A stretch of 64,000 nucleotides of DNA, taken from Roseobacter denitrificans OCh 114. Lineage in GTDB: Bacteria; Pseudomonadota; Alphaproteobacteria; Rhodobacterales; Rhodobacteraceae. The stretch covers positions 1,139,001 through 1,203,000 of the forward strand of contig NC_008209.1 in assembly GCF_000014045.1 (NCBI RefSeq), written 5' to 3'. Below the pieces are notes generated by a model, which worked only from the letters and a program-made list of their open reading frames with translations, was not told the DNA's origin and made no database searches. The stretch's first letter is position 1; each line of letters opens with the position of its first letter. Made by a program: the position numbers and the translations under genes. Positions 26,208 through 37,803 of this stretch are shown in pieces.

Positions 26208-28226
26208 ATGATGACCAATCCATTGCTGCAAGACTGGGCGACACCCTTTCAGATCGCACCCTTTGATGTCATATCTGACGCTGATTTCGCGCCAGCACTG
26301 GACACAGCACTTGCGGCGCACCGCAGCGAGATTGACGCCATTGCCACCTGCGACGAAGCGCCAAGTTTTGCCAATACAATCGAGGCGCTTGAGGCTGCTG
26401 GCGCCGACCTCGACAAGGTTCTTTCGGTGTTCTTCACCGTCGCGGGGGCCGACAGCAACCCGACGCGCGAGGACCTGCAGCGCCAGTTCTCTCCAATACT
26501 CGCCGCGCATTTTTCCGAAATTTCCAGCAACAAGGCCCTGTTCAGCAGGGTCAACGCATTGTGGGAAACCCGCGAAACGCTGGGCCTTGGGCCTGAACAG
26601 GACCGTGTTTTGATGCTCACCCACCGTGGGTTTGTGCGCGCGGGGGCTGCACTGACCGGGGCGGAAGACGCACGCATGAAGGAAATCAAGGCACGCCTTG
26701 CCGTTCTGGGGACGGAGTTCACGCAAAACCTTTTGGCGGATGAGCGGGCGTGGTTCATGCCGCTTGCCGAAGACGATCTTGAGGGCTTGCCCGAATTTGT
26801 CGTGGACACCGCGCGCGCGGCGGGTGACGAGAAGGGGGCTGATGGCCCGGTTGTGACCCTTTCGCGGTCGCTCATCGTTCCGTTTTTGCAGTTTTCCCCA
26901 CGGCGCGATCTAAGGAAAACCGCCTTTGAAGCCTGGGTCGCGCGGGGTGCAAATGGGGGTCAGACGGATAACCGCGCCATCGCAGCGGAGATCCTGTCCT
27001 TGCGCCAAGAGCGGGCAAAGCTGTTGGGCTATGAGTCTTTTGCGGATTTCAAACTTGAAACCGAAATGGCCAAGACACCCGCTGCCGTGAGAGATCTGCT
27101 GATGTCGGTGTGGGAGCCAGCGCGTGCGCAGGCGGATGCTGACGCTGCGCGTCTCGCCGAGATGATGCGCAAGGATGGCATCAACGATGATCTGGCCCCT
27201 TGGGACTGGCGCTATTACGCTGAAAAACGGCGCGCCGCAGAACACGATCTGGATGAGGCAGAGCTGAAGCCATATTTCCAACTGGACCGCATGATCGCGG
27301 CCAGCTTTGCCTGTGCACAGCGGCTGTTCGGGTTGCAGTTCAAGCCATTGGACATACCGCTTTACCACCCGGATTGCCGGGCTTGGGAAGTGACGCGCAA
27401 CGGCGAACATATCGCCGTGTTCATTGGTGACTATTTCGCCCGTGGGTCCAAAAGATCGGGTGCCTGGTGTTCTGCGATGCGTTCGCAGGCGAAATTCCCC
27501 AAGCCGCAGGCACCGATTGTCATCAATGTGTGCAATTTTGCCAAGGGCGACCCGGCGCTGTTGTCTTATGATGACGCGCGCACGCTATTTCACGAATTCG
27601 GCCATGCGCTGCACCAGATGCTGTCAGATGTGACCTACGAGAGCATTTCTGGCACGTCCGTTGCGCGCGACTTTGTTGAGCTTCCCAGCCAGCTTTACGA
27701 ACACTGGCTGGATGTCCCGGAGGTGCTGTCAGAATTTGCTGTTCATGCAGAGACTGGCGCGCCCATTCCCCCCGACATGCTGCAGAAAGTGCTCGACGCC
27801 TCGACGTTTGATATGGGGTTCCAGACCGTGGAATATGTGGCCTCGGCCCTCGTCGATCTGGCGTTTCATGACGGCCCGGCACCTGCGGACCCGATGGACA
27901 AGCAGCGCGAAGTTCTTGATGCTATCGGCATGCCGCCAGCGATTACGATGCGCCACGCCACGCCGCATTTTGCCCATGTTTTTGCCGGTGATGGGTATTC
28001 CAGCGGGTACTACAGCTACATGTGGTCGGAAGTGATGGATGCGGACGCCTTTGCCGCCTTCGAAGAAGCGGGCGGTGCGTTTGACCCTGAACGTGCCTCG
28101 GCACTTGAACGGCACATATTATCCACGGGTGGCAGTTCAGACGCGGCGGAGCTTTACATCGCCTTCCGCGGGCGGCTGCCGGGGGTGGATGCGCTGCTCA
28201 AAGGGCGCGGGCTGGCCGCTGAGTAG
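26208..28226 (+). CDS. M3 family oligopeptidase (Dcp/OpdA-like)
   Basis: A 672-residue zinc metallopeptidase. The HEFGH zinc motif is at residues 462-466 (LFHEFGHALHQML), with a downstream Glu ligand in SGTSVARDFVELPSQ. It is close to dipeptidyl carboxypeptidase and oligopeptidase A, cytosolic enzymes that degrade short peptides. AAGGAG lies upstream of two adjacent ATGs (26208 and 26211). Length is typical. Dcp and OpdA cannot be separated by eye. Confidence 0.93.
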   Translation: MMTNPLLQDWATPFQIAPFDVISDADFAPALDTALAAHRSEIDAIATCDEAPSFANTIEALEAAGADLDKVLSVFFTVAGADSNPTREDLQRQFSPILAAHFSEISSNKALFSRVNALWETRETLGLGPEQDRVLMLTHRGFVRAGAALTGAEDARMKEIKARLAVLGTEFTQNLLADERAWFMPLAEDDLEGLPEFVVDTARAAGDEKGADGPVVTLSRSLIVPFLQFSPRRDLRKTAFEAWVARGANGGQTDNRAIAAEILSLRQERAKLLGYESFADFKLETEMAKTPAAVRDLLMSVWEPARAQADADAARLAEMMRKDGINDDLAPWDWRYYAEKRRAAEHDLDEAELKPYFQLDRMIAASFACAQRLFGLQFKPLDIPLYHPDCRAWEVTRNGEHIAVFIGDYFARGSKRSGAWCSAMRSQAKFPKPQAPIVINVCNFAKGDPALLSYDDARTLFHEFGHALHQMLSDVTYESISGTSVARDFVELPSQLYEHWLDVPEVLSEFAVHAETGAPIPPDMLQKVLDASTFDMGFQTVEYVASALVDLAFHDGPAPADPMDKQREVLDAIGMPPAITMRHATPHFAHVFAGDGYSSGYYSYMWSEVMDADAFAAFEEAGGAFDPERASALERHILSTGGSSDAAELYIAFRGRLPGVDALLKGRGLAAE

Positions 28227-28229
28227 CGC

Positions 28230-29162
28230 TCAATAGCCTCGCGCACGGTCAACGAGGTTCAAAAAAGCCTCACCTTTTTCACCGCGTACGATGTTGCGGG
28301 CAATTTCTTTTGCGGAAGTCACCGGGCGGGTTGCCGCCGCGATATGTGGTGTCACCGTCACATTTGGATGCGCCCAAAACGGGTGATCCTGTGGCAATGG
28401 TTCCGTGCGGAACACATCCAAGGTGGCATGCGCGACCTGACCGCTGTCAAGGGCTTCGATCAACGCGGCATCCTCAATCAGCGGCCCGCGCCCGGGGTTG
28501 AGGATGTACGCGCCCTTGGGTAACTGGGCCAGCGTTTCACGGTTCAGCGTATTTTCTGTTTCGGCTGTGTCCGGCAGCAACAGAACCAGTATTTCGCCTG
28601 TCGCCAAAGCATCGCGCAGGCCGTCTGATCCGTGAAAGGTCTCGATACCGTCGAGGTTCTTGGCGGATCTGCTCCAGCCGCTGACGCGAAAGTTCATGCG
28701 GCACAATTGTTCACCAACAGCAGTTCCTAATGATCCCAGCCCCAGAATGCAGACCCGCCTTTCCTGTGCCAGCGGGTTGGAATGCCACTCCCACTCGCGC
28801 TGCGGATTCACGATATGGCTGTCCATGCCCAGATGATACCGCATGACATGGCCGACGACCCATTCGACCATGGATTGGGTCATGCCGGGATCAACCATTT
28901 TGATCAGCGGAAAGGTGAGCGTGTCATTTGTCACGATGCGCTCGACCCCGGCCCAAAGGCTCAGAACGGCTTTGGTGTTTTTATAGGGAGAGAAGTCCTG
29001 CAGCGTCGATGTGGGGGCATAAACGATGTAGTCCACATCTTGTGGTGACGCCCGCGTTACAAGTTCCGCGTCGAGACCTTCCTGGGTAAAGGCATCGCTC
29101 AGTGCGCGGCCGTACTTGTGCCAGTCCTCATTGCTGGCGGCGAACAAAACGGTCAGGGTCAT
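28230..29162 (-). CDS. Glyoxylate/hydroxypyruvate reductase A-like dehydrogenase
   Basis: A 310-residue D-2-hydroxyacid dehydrogenase of the GhrA branch, reducing glyoxylate or hydroxypyruvate with NAD(P)H. The Rossmann motif is ILGLGSLGTAVGEQL. The catalytic Arg is in LNPGRGPLIED, the Glu in FRTEPLPQDHPFW and the His in TPHIAAATRP. Length fits GhrA. It converges on the M3 peptidase with a 3-base gap. Confidence 0.93.
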   Translation of the reverse strand: MTLTVLFAASNEDWHKYGRALSDAFTQEGLDAELVTRASPQDVDYIVYAPTSTLQDFSPYKNTKAVLSLWAGVERIVTNDTLTFPLIKMVDPGMTQSMVEWVVGHVMRYHLGMDSHIVNPQREWEWHSNPLAQERRVCILGLGSLGTAVGEQLCRMNFRVSGWSRSAKNLDGIETFHGSDGLRDALATGEILVLLLPDTAETENTLNRETLAQLPKGAYILNPGRGPLIEDAALIEALDSGQVAHATLDVFRTEPLPQDHPFWAHPNVTVTPHIAAATRPVTSAKEIARNIVRGEKGEAFLNLVDRARGY

Positions 29163-29182
29163 GTCGGTCCTTTATCTGGCCT

Positions 29183-30322
29183 TTATCTGGGGCGGTGCAC
29201 ATGCGCACTTTGCGTCAGCCCGAAGGCAAGCATCAAAACCAGCATGGCCGAACCCCCAAAGCTCACCAGCGGGAGCGGGACCCCGACAACCGGCGCAAGC
29301 CCCATGACCATCGACATGTTGACCGCAAAGAACAAAAAGAAGTTCAGCGCAATCCCAAGGGTCAGCAGCGATGAAAACCGGTCCTTGTTCAGCATGGCGG
29401 ACCAGACGCAAAAGACAATGATCAGCGTATAAAGCGCAAGCAATGAAATCGCGCCAATGAAGCCGAATTCCTCTGCCAGCGTAGTAAAGATAAAGTCCGT
29501 GTGTTTTTCGGGCAAAAAGTTCAGACGGCTTTGCGTGCCCTGCATGAAACCGCGCCCGGTCCATCCACCAGAGCCAAGCGCGATCTTTGATTGCGTGATG
29601 TGATACCCGGCGCCCAGAGGATCGGTGCTGGGGTCCAGAAAAGTGTCTATCCGGCGGAACTGATAGTTTTCAATAAGCTGCCAAGGTGTGCCGCGGGATT
29701 TGAACACCGCAGTGACCAGCGCCACACCGCTGGCTGCAACAGCGGCAAAATAGGCCCAGTGCACCCCCGCCAGAAACATCAAACCGCCCCCGGCGGCCAG
29801 CAGCAGAATTGACGTGCCCAGATCCGGTTGACGCAGTACCAGAAGAACGGGGATTATGATGATGATAACCGGTAGGATCACCCATAAGGGACGCGATGTT
29901 TTCTTGGCTGGCAGCCAGTCATAATAGGCCGCCAGCAGCATCACCAATGTGATTTTCATCAGTTCCGAGGGCTGCAATCGCATGAAACCAAGGTCGATCC
30001 ATCGTTGCGCCCCCATGCCGACGGTGCCGAACAATTCAACCGCAACCAGCAAGACAAGCGTGCCGAGATAGGCAAGGCCGGACAGGCTGCGCCAGAACCA
30101 GATGGGAACCATGGCCACAATCAGCATCAGGGCGAAACCGACGACGAACCGCTTCATCTGCGGCTCGGCCCAGGGGGAGAATGACCCGCCCGCAACCGAG
30201 TAGAGCATCAGGAAACCGACGCCCGCAACTGCGGCCAGCAGGATCGCAACGGGCCAGTTGAGGTGCAGGATCTTGCGCAAGCCCACGGGCGTGGATTTGA
30301 CGTTATGCTCGAGATAACTCAT
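29183..30322 (-). CDS. rodA: Rod-shape-determining SEDS glycosyltransferase RodA
   Basis: A 379-residue, ten-helix SEDS polymerase of the elongasome that polymerises lipid II together with PBP2. Recognisable SEDS blocks are LGMGAQRWIDLG-like (TVGMGAQRWIDLGFMRLQPS), LGSGGWTGRGFMQGTQSRLN and PEKHTDFIFTTLAEEFGFIG, followed by PLPLVSFGGSAML. It overlaps mrdA by 4 bases, so both are translated together. Last gene of the mre operon. Confidence 0.96.
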   Translation of the reverse strand: MSYLEHNVKSTPVGLRKILHLNWPVAILLAAVAGVGFLMLYSVAGGSFSPWAEPQMKRFVVGFALMLIVAMVPIWFWRSLSGLAYLGTLVLLVAVELFGTVGMGAQRWIDLGFMRLQPSELMKITLVMLLAAYYDWLPAKKTSRPLWVILPVIIIIIPVLLVLRQPDLGTSILLLAAGGGLMFLAGVHWAYFAAVAASGVALVTAVFKSRGTPWQLIENYQFRRIDTFLDPSTDPLGAGYHITQSKIALGSGGWTGRGFMQGTQSRLNFLPEKHTDFIFTTLAEEFGFIGAISLLALYTLIIVFCVWSAMLNKDRFSSLLTLGIALNFFLFFAVNMSMVMGLAPVVGVPLPLVSFGGSAMLVLMLAFGLTQSAHVHRPR

Positions 30323-32262
30323 GCCTGATCCCGCCCGCTGATAGCGGCCTGTGGCTGCATCTTTTGCAATTCTTTTTGCAGCGTGCCGATGCGTTCGCGG
30401 TCCTTGGCCGGGTATGCCTCAAGCGGTGGTGTGCCGCCATAAAGCGCCTGCAGGGTGATATCGCGGGCAATCGGGGCGGCGGCTTTCGACCCGCCGCCGC
30501 CGTGTTCGACGATAACGGCCACGGCGTATTTTGGGCGGTCATATGGTGCGAAATTCACAAACAAGGCATGATCGCGGCGTTCCCACGGCAGATCCTCGTT
30601 GCGGATGACACCTGCGCGGCGTTCTGCGGCGGTGATGTTGCGCACCTGACTTGTGCCGGTTTTACCGGCCATGCGCATCTCTTCTTCGATCACGCGTGAC
30701 CCATAGGCAGTGCCCCGCCGGTCATTGACGACGGCAAACATGGCCCTGCGCATCTTGCGCAGGTTGTTCTCATTCATACCCATGTTTTCGCCACCGCGAT
30801 CGGGTTGTTCAACACCGTCGATTGATTTGATCAGCCGCGGGGATACCGCGCGCCCGGTGGCAAGTCGCGCGGTCATGACCGCAAGCTGCAGGGGAGAGGC
30901 CAGCAAAAACCCTTGCCCGATGGAGGCATTGACCGTGTCACCGACCCGCCAGGATTGGCCTTGATTGATCTGTTTCCATTCCATCGTCGGCATCAGGCCG
31001 GAGGCGACGGCTGACATGGGCACATCGTGTTTCACGCCAAGGCCAAAACGATTGGCCATTGCGGTAATCTTTTCAATACCGACCTTGATGGCCAGATCAT
31101 AGTAATAGACATCGCAGGATTTCTTGAGCGAATCCTGCAAATCCACCCACCCGTGGCCTGCGCGTTTCCAGCAGTGAAACCGGCGACCGGACACTTCGAG
31201 GTGGCCGGGGCAATAGGCAGTTTCATCCGGCCCGATCAGCCCGGCCTCAAGGGCGGCCATGGCGGTGATCATCTTGAAGGTGGACCCCGGCGGGTACAGC
31301 CCCTGAACGGTCTTGCTGGCCAGCGGGCGGTACTTGTTGCTGGTCAGCGCCCCGTAGTCTTTTTGCGAGATGCCGCGCACAAACAAATTGGGATCAAATG
31401 TCGGGGCCGAGGCGCAGGCGACAAGATCGCCGTTGTCACAGTCGATGATCACCGCGCTCGCACTTTCGCCGGTCAGACGCGCCTGCACATACCCCTGCAA
31501 GGCCGCATCAACGGTAAGCTGGACATCCGATCCGGCAGTGCCCTCCTGACGGTCGAGTTCACGCATCACGCGTCCCGTGGCGTTGACCTCGACCCGTTTG
31601 GCCCCGGCTTTCCCGCGCAAAAGCGGTTCGAGCTTGGTTTCCACGCCCACCTTCCCGATCTGAAACCGGGGTATCATCAGGACCGGTTCCGGGTCAGTGA
31701 TCTTTGAAAGGTCATAATCCGACACCGGGCCCACATACCCCAAAACATGCGCAAAGTCAGAGCCTTGCGGATAGACACGGCTGAGCCCCACCTCGGGTGT
31801 GATGCCCGGCAAGGCGGGCGCATTCACCGAAACACGGCTGATTTCATCCCAAGTGACGTCCGACGCGACGGTGACGGGCAGAAACGGGGCTGACCTGCGC
31901 ATCTCCTCCTTGACGCGGGCAATCGCATTGTCGTCAAGCGCAATGATCCTGGACAGCTGTTTCAGAGAGGCATCCACATCGCCGGCGTCTTCCTTGATGA
32001 TCACAATGCGATAAGAGGGCGCGTTTTGTGCGAGCCGAACCCCGTTCCTGTCAAAAACCTCCCCGCGCGACGGTGGGATCAGGCGCACGTTTATGCGGTT
32101 TTCTTCGGCCAGCAGTCGGAATTCATCGGCCTGTTCGACCTGCAGGTACCGCATGCGCGCGGCCAACCCGCCAATGAACAGCAATTGCGCCCCGCCAAGA
32201 AGTGCGGCGCGTCGTGACAGGTGCCGATGGCTGAAATCCGTTTCTGCCCGTGTCCGTTTCAC
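30319..32262 (-). CDS. mrdA: Penicillin-binding protein 2 (peptidoglycan transpeptidase)
   Basis: A 647-residue class B PBP. One membrane anchor is near residues 20-35, followed by the PBP dimerisation domain (RGEVFDRNGVRLAQNAPSY). The transpeptidase domain holds the active-site Ser in PPGSTFKM, SxN as SCD in LKKSCDVYYYD, and KTGT in MAGKTGTSQV. It cross-links side-wall peptidoglycan with RodA. The start is GTG at 32262. It follows mreD after a 31-base gap. Confidence 0.96.
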   Translation of the reverse strand: MKRTRAETDFSHRHLSRRAALLGGAQLLFIGGLAARMRYLQVEQADEFRLLAEENRINVRLIPPSRGEVFDRNGVRLAQNAPSYRIVIIKEDAGDVDASLKQLSRIIALDDNAIARVKEEMRRSAPFLPVTVASDVTWDEISRVSVNAPALPGITPEVGLSRVYPQGSDFAHVLGYVGPVSDYDLSKITDPEPVLMIPRFQIGKVGVETKLEPLLRGKAGAKRVEVNATGRVMRELDRQEGTAGSDVQLTVDAALQGYVQARLTGESASAVIIDCDNGDLVACASAPTFDPNLFVRGISQKDYGALTSNKYRPLASKTVQGLYPPGSTFKMITAMAALEAGLIGPDETAYCPGHLEVSGRRFHCWKRAGHGWVDLQDSLKKSCDVYYYDLAIKVGIEKITAMANRFGLGVKHDVPMSAVASGLMPTMEWKQINQGQSWRVGDTVNASIGQGFLLASPLQLAVMTARLATGRAVSPRLIKSIDGVEQPDRGGENMGMNENNLRKMRRAMFAVVNDRRGTAYGSRVIEEEMRMAGKTGTSQVRNITAAERRAGVIRNEDLPWERRDHALFVNFAPYDRPKYAVAVIVEHGGGGSKAAAPIARDITLQALYGGTPPLEAYPAKDRERIGTLQKELQKMQPQAAISGRDQA

Positions 32263-32293
32263 AGCAGCCCCCCCGGTCTATGCCCTTTGCTCA

Positions 32294-32833
32294 TCACCCG
32301 CGCCGCCCCCGCGCATCAAGTTCACCCGGTGCCGTTTTTTGCACACCGAGCACGCTGTGAGTCAATCCGACCACGACCGGGTAGAACAGCATGGTCATGA
32401 CCAGTTCGAAGACTGACAAGGTAAAGGCTGGCGGATCGACAAATGTGACCATCAGTGCGGCGCGATACGCAAGCGCCACGGTGGCCATCATGATGCAGAC
32501 GCTTAACCATTCGTTGACAAAACTGCCATCGCGCAGGCCAATGGCCCGGGACTTGAGGCTTTCGCAGGCCAGCAGAGCAAACAGCGCCCACAACCCCGGG
32601 GGTCGTAAAAGCAGCAGATCAGCAAGAAGGAACAGCCCCGCCAGCGCGATGCTCGGCACGTATTCCGGTCGCCGCAGAGACCAGGCAAAGGCGAATGCCA
32701 AAATCAGGTCCGGCCCGACCCATTGTCGTGGCGTGGTTTCCAGCGGCAGGAGATGGAAAAACAAGATGACACAAACAATGAGGCCGAACATCAGCCGCAT
32801 ACCCCAGACGCGCGTGTTGGTTTGCTCGCTCAT
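32294..32833 (-). CDS. mreD: Rod shape-determining membrane protein MreD
   Basis: A 179-residue, roughly six-helix protein. It starts with a hydrophobic helix (MLFGLIVCVILFFHLLPL) and includes the WVGPDLILAFAFAWSLRRPEYVPS block typical of alphaproteobacterial MreD. It links MreC to the RodA-PBP2 complex. The ATG overlaps the mreC stop as ATGA. Confidence 0.92.
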   Translation of the reverse strand: MSEQTNTRVWGMRLMFGLIVCVILFFHLLPLETTPRQWVGPDLILAFAFAWSLRRPEYVPSIALAGLFLLADLLLLRPPGLWALFALLACESLKSRAIGLRDGSFVNEWLSVCIMMATVALAYRAALMVTFVDPPAFTLSVFELVMTMLFYPVVVGLTHSVLGVQKTAPGELDARGRRG

Positions 32834-33714
32834 TGTGTGGCCTCCGCAACAGGCAGTTGCGGGCCGATGATCTGCGCGCTGTCAGAGACCGTTGTTGTGC
32901 CGTGATGGCGCAGTACGCGCAGGAATTCGAGGCGCTGATAGTCAGCCGCCATGATGACACGCAATTTGCCGGTCGGGTCGGCTGCCACCTGACCGATCAG
33001 AAGCCCGGCCGGAAAGACGCCACCGTCACCGGAACTGATGACCCTGTGGCCGGGTTTTACAAGGTCGCTGTCTTCGAGAAAGTCGATGAAGGGCGCGGCG
33101 GAGTTGTCACCGGATACGATCACGCGCTGGCCCGAGGGCTGGATGATGGCGGGGATGCGGCTTGAGGCATCCGTGAGCAGGATCACACGGGCAGTTTTGT
33201 CCGCCACGCCGGAAATCCGACCGACAAGGCCGATGCCATCCATCGTCGCCCAGCCATCCACCAGACCATCCCGGCTGCCGACATTGATCAGCACGGATTG
33301 CCGGAAGGGCGAGCCGCTGTCCGCCAGAACCACGCCCGTGATATAGGTCAGGCGCGGGTCCAGACGCACGTTGTTGAGATCGAGAAGCCGCGCATTTTCC
33401 TGTTCCAACTGAAGGGCGGCCTCCTTCCACGCTTGCATGCGGCGCAGTTCAGAGCGCAATTCGCGGTTTTGCTGCGCCAGCCGCTGATAGCTTTGAAAGT
33501 CCTGAAACAGGTTGATTGTGGCAGTGACCGGCGCCATTGCCCAAGTGAGATTTGGCACGAATGTGTCCGTCACCTGCGCGCGAAAACGCTCAACCCGAGG
33601 GCTGTCGATCCGCCACAACAGGAATGTCCCGAGAAGACACAGGATCAGGATGCTGATCAATAACCGGCGCAGCGGGCCGGTAAAGTCGTTTGCGTTTGAC
33701 CTGTCCTTTGCCAT
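32830..33714 (-). CDS. mreC: Rod shape-determining protein MreC
   Basis: A 294-residue bitopic protein: cytoplasmic N-terminus, one membrane helix (LLISILILCLLGTFLLW), a coiled coil (LAQQNRELRSELRRMQAW) and a beta-rich periplasmic domain with SGDGGVFPAGLLIGQV. It scaffolds the elongasome in the periplasm. It follows mreB by 74 bases and overlaps mreD by 4 bases. Confidence 0.95.
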   Translation of the reverse strand: MAKDRSNANDFTGPLRRLLISILILCLLGTFLLWRIDSPRVERFRAQVTDTFVPNLTWAMAPVTATINLFQDFQSYQRLAQQNRELRSELRRMQAWKEAALQLEQENARLLDLNNVRLDPRLTYITGVVLADSGSPFRQSVLINVGSRDGLVDGWATMDGIGLVGRISGVADKTARVILLTDASSRIPAIIQPSGQRVIVSGDNSAAPFIDFLEDSDLVKPGHRVISSGDGGVFPAGLLIGQVAADPTGKLRVIMAADYQRLEFLRVLRHHGTTTVSDSAQIIGPQLPVAEATQ

Positions 33715-33788
33715 CCGGCCTCGGTCTCCTGCCCCCTAGTGGAGCAGGGCATGCCTGCCTCTGACGGGGTGCGGTTAATGCGTTGCGA

Positions 33789-34923
<1,135 letters not shown>

Positions 34924-35008
34924 GGGGCGTTAACGATGTTCTAGGCATCATCTTGCTTTTTGAAAAAAATGATGAATGCCGCTGATAAAATGTCGTAACT
35001 TCCACCGA

Positions 35009-35845
35009 TCAGGGCAGGGTTGGCGACAAAAGATACATCGCTTGAAGGCCCAAACCCGGTTTCACATTGGGCAGGGCGCGTGCGAATGCCTGCTCCATCG
35101 TACCTTCGGTAAACAGCTCGCTCAGCCCGCGATCGACAACCAGGCGAAACTCCGTGTCACCGCGCGCCATGGCAAGCCCCTGCTTTTCCACCGTCAACAG
35201 TTGATCAAAAACCTTTAATTCATTGGCCACTTCGCTTTGCATGACCATGTTCATCAAGATGGACTGATCCGCGAAATACGCAGCGATCTCGTCCTGCTCC
35301 AGCGCGGCCATACCTGTTGGGTGATCATCGAAGATCACGACTTCCGCCGCGATATCCGCCGCCGCAAGTGAGTTTTGCAATGCTTCCAGCGTGGTCGTCG
35401 CAGCGCGGACGCCCACCTTCATGCCTGCCAGTCCCTCCAGCGAATCAGGCCCGCCTTTTTTGAGCACAACGACGGTTCCGTCAACATAAATGGGTACGGA
35501 AAAGTCCACCAATTCGCGGCGTTCAAGCGTAATTGTGGCAGCACCACACAGAAGGTCGATATTGCCATTTGCGACTTGTTCAAAACGGTCCTCTGCAGTC
35601 ACTGACCGAAAGATGATTTCCAGATCGGGAACTTCGACTTCGGCAGCAATTTTTGAAGCCAGTGCATAGCAGACTGTGGGCGTGTACCCTTTGGGTTCGT
35701 TTTCGCCCAAATACGAAAGGGGGGCTGCGTCGGTGCGAAAGCCGATCACCAACTGTCCGTTTTGTTTAATTCGCTCAAGCGTTTGAGCATGGGCTGCGGC
35801 GGGAATGAGGAGTGCTGCGATCAAAGCGGCAAGGAGAGGGCGCAT
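35009..35845 (-). CDS. Family 3 (amino-acid type) ABC transporter substrate-binding protein
   Basis: A 278-residue periplasmic protein with a signal peptide cut after AAAHA (about residue 20). Binding-fold features are LVIGFRTDAAPLSY, FEQVANGNIDLLCGAATITL (Glu/Asp ligand region) and LAGMKVGVRAATTTLEAL in the second lobe. Such proteins bind polar amino acids. No permease or ATPase gene is beside it, so it is an orphan that shares a transporter encoded elsewhere or acts as a sensor partner. Confidence 0.9.
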   Translation of the reverse strand: MRPLLAALIAALLIPAAAHAQTLERIKQNGQLVIGFRTDAAPLSYLGENEPKGYTPTVCYALASKIAAEVEVPDLEIIFRSVTAEDRFEQVANGNIDLLCGAATITLERRELVDFSVPIYVDGTVVVLKKGGPDSLEGLAGMKVGVRAATTTLEALQNSLAAADIAAEVVIFDDHPTGMAALEQDEIAAYFADQSILMNMVMQSEVANELKVFDQLLTVEKQGLAMARGDTEFRLVVDRGLSELFTEGTMEQAFARALPNVKPGLGLQAMYLLSPTLP

Positions 35846-35914
35846 GTTTGAGTGTCCTGTTTGGAGGTATTGTTTTACGCGTTCAATAAAGCCTAGCAGA
35901 TAAAAATAGAAGTT

Positions 35915-35934
35915 ACCGCCGGAAAATCGGCGGT
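35915..35934 (-). terminator. Probable leuA terminator
   Basis: A 7-bp GC-rich stem (35915-35921 with 35928-35934, 6-base loop) lies 43 bases after the leuA stop. On the minus strand it is followed by TAACTTCTATTTTTATC, a T-rich but interrupted tract. It probably ends leuA transcription. Confidence 0.55.
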
Positions 35935-35977
35935 ATCTGTATTTTATCGCACCTCGCGCGCTATTCCGCCCAAGGTG

Positions 35978-37546
<1,569 letters not shown>

Positions 37547-37592
37547 GGTGTATCTTTCGTTCTGTGCTTCAATCCGTGGCGCGCAACACATC

Positions 37593-37628
37593 CCTCTGAG
37601 CGGGCGCGCCGAAGGGCACGCTCAGAGG
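37593..37628 (-). terminator. Leucine attenuator hairpin upstream of leuA
   Basis: On the minus strand CCTCTGAGCG (37628-37619) pairs perfectly with CGCTCAGAGG (37602-37593). The interior (TGCCC...GGCGC) extends the stem. The left arm contains the stop codon of the leader peptide, so a ribosome finishing the peptide would affect folding. A long T-tract is absent, so termination may be weak or Rho-aided. A second GCGCGCCACGG copy on each side of the hairpin offers alternative pairings. Confidence 0.65.
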
Positions 37629-37702
37629 CGGATTAGCAGCAGTAGGGCAGCCGTGGCGCGCAGGGTGCGTGCGGTCGCGATAATATGTTCTGACTGTACC
37701 AT
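37622..37702 (-). CDS. leuL: leuA leader peptide (leucine attenuator peptide)
   Basis: A 26-codon frame from ATG at 37702 to TGA at 37622-37624. It reads MVQSEHIIATARTLRATAA followed by LLLLIRL, so the last seven codons hold five Leu and one Ile. The terminal run of control codons, the overlap of its stop with a strong hairpin and its place 76 bases before leuA are the marks of a transcription attenuator. No ribosome binding site precedes the ATG; the -10 box is only 8 bases upstream, so the message may start at the AUG, as known for trpL of Sinorhizobium. Confidence 0.7.
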   Translation of the reverse strand: MVQSEHIIATARTLRATAALLLLIRL

Positions 37703-37710
37703 GGGTCGGA

Positions 37711-37738
37711 TTTATACAGCAGCTTGGCAAAATGGAAA
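37711..37738 (-). promoter_or_regulatory. Predicted promoter of the leuL-leuA transcript
   Basis: TATAAA at 37716-37711 (minus strand), with TTTCCA 16 bases upstream (37738-37733) as a weak -35. The spacing puts transcription start at or within a base or two of the leader ATG at 37702. Confidence 0.5.
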
Positions 37739-37770
37739 GAGGCTTTGTCCTGTTTGCCTGCGCCGGGGTT

Positions 37771-37790
37771 GAAGGCGCGCTTGCGCCTTC
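37771..37790. repeat. Perfect 8-bp inverted repeat upstream of the SDR gene
   Basis: GAAGGCGC (37771-37778) and GCGCCTTC (37783-37790) flank a GCTT loop, 13 bases before the SDR start. It has no T-tract. It could be an operator between the divergent leuA and SDR transcription units or a leader hairpin. Confidence 0.4.
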
Positions 37791-37803
37791 TAGGTCGCTG
37801 AGA

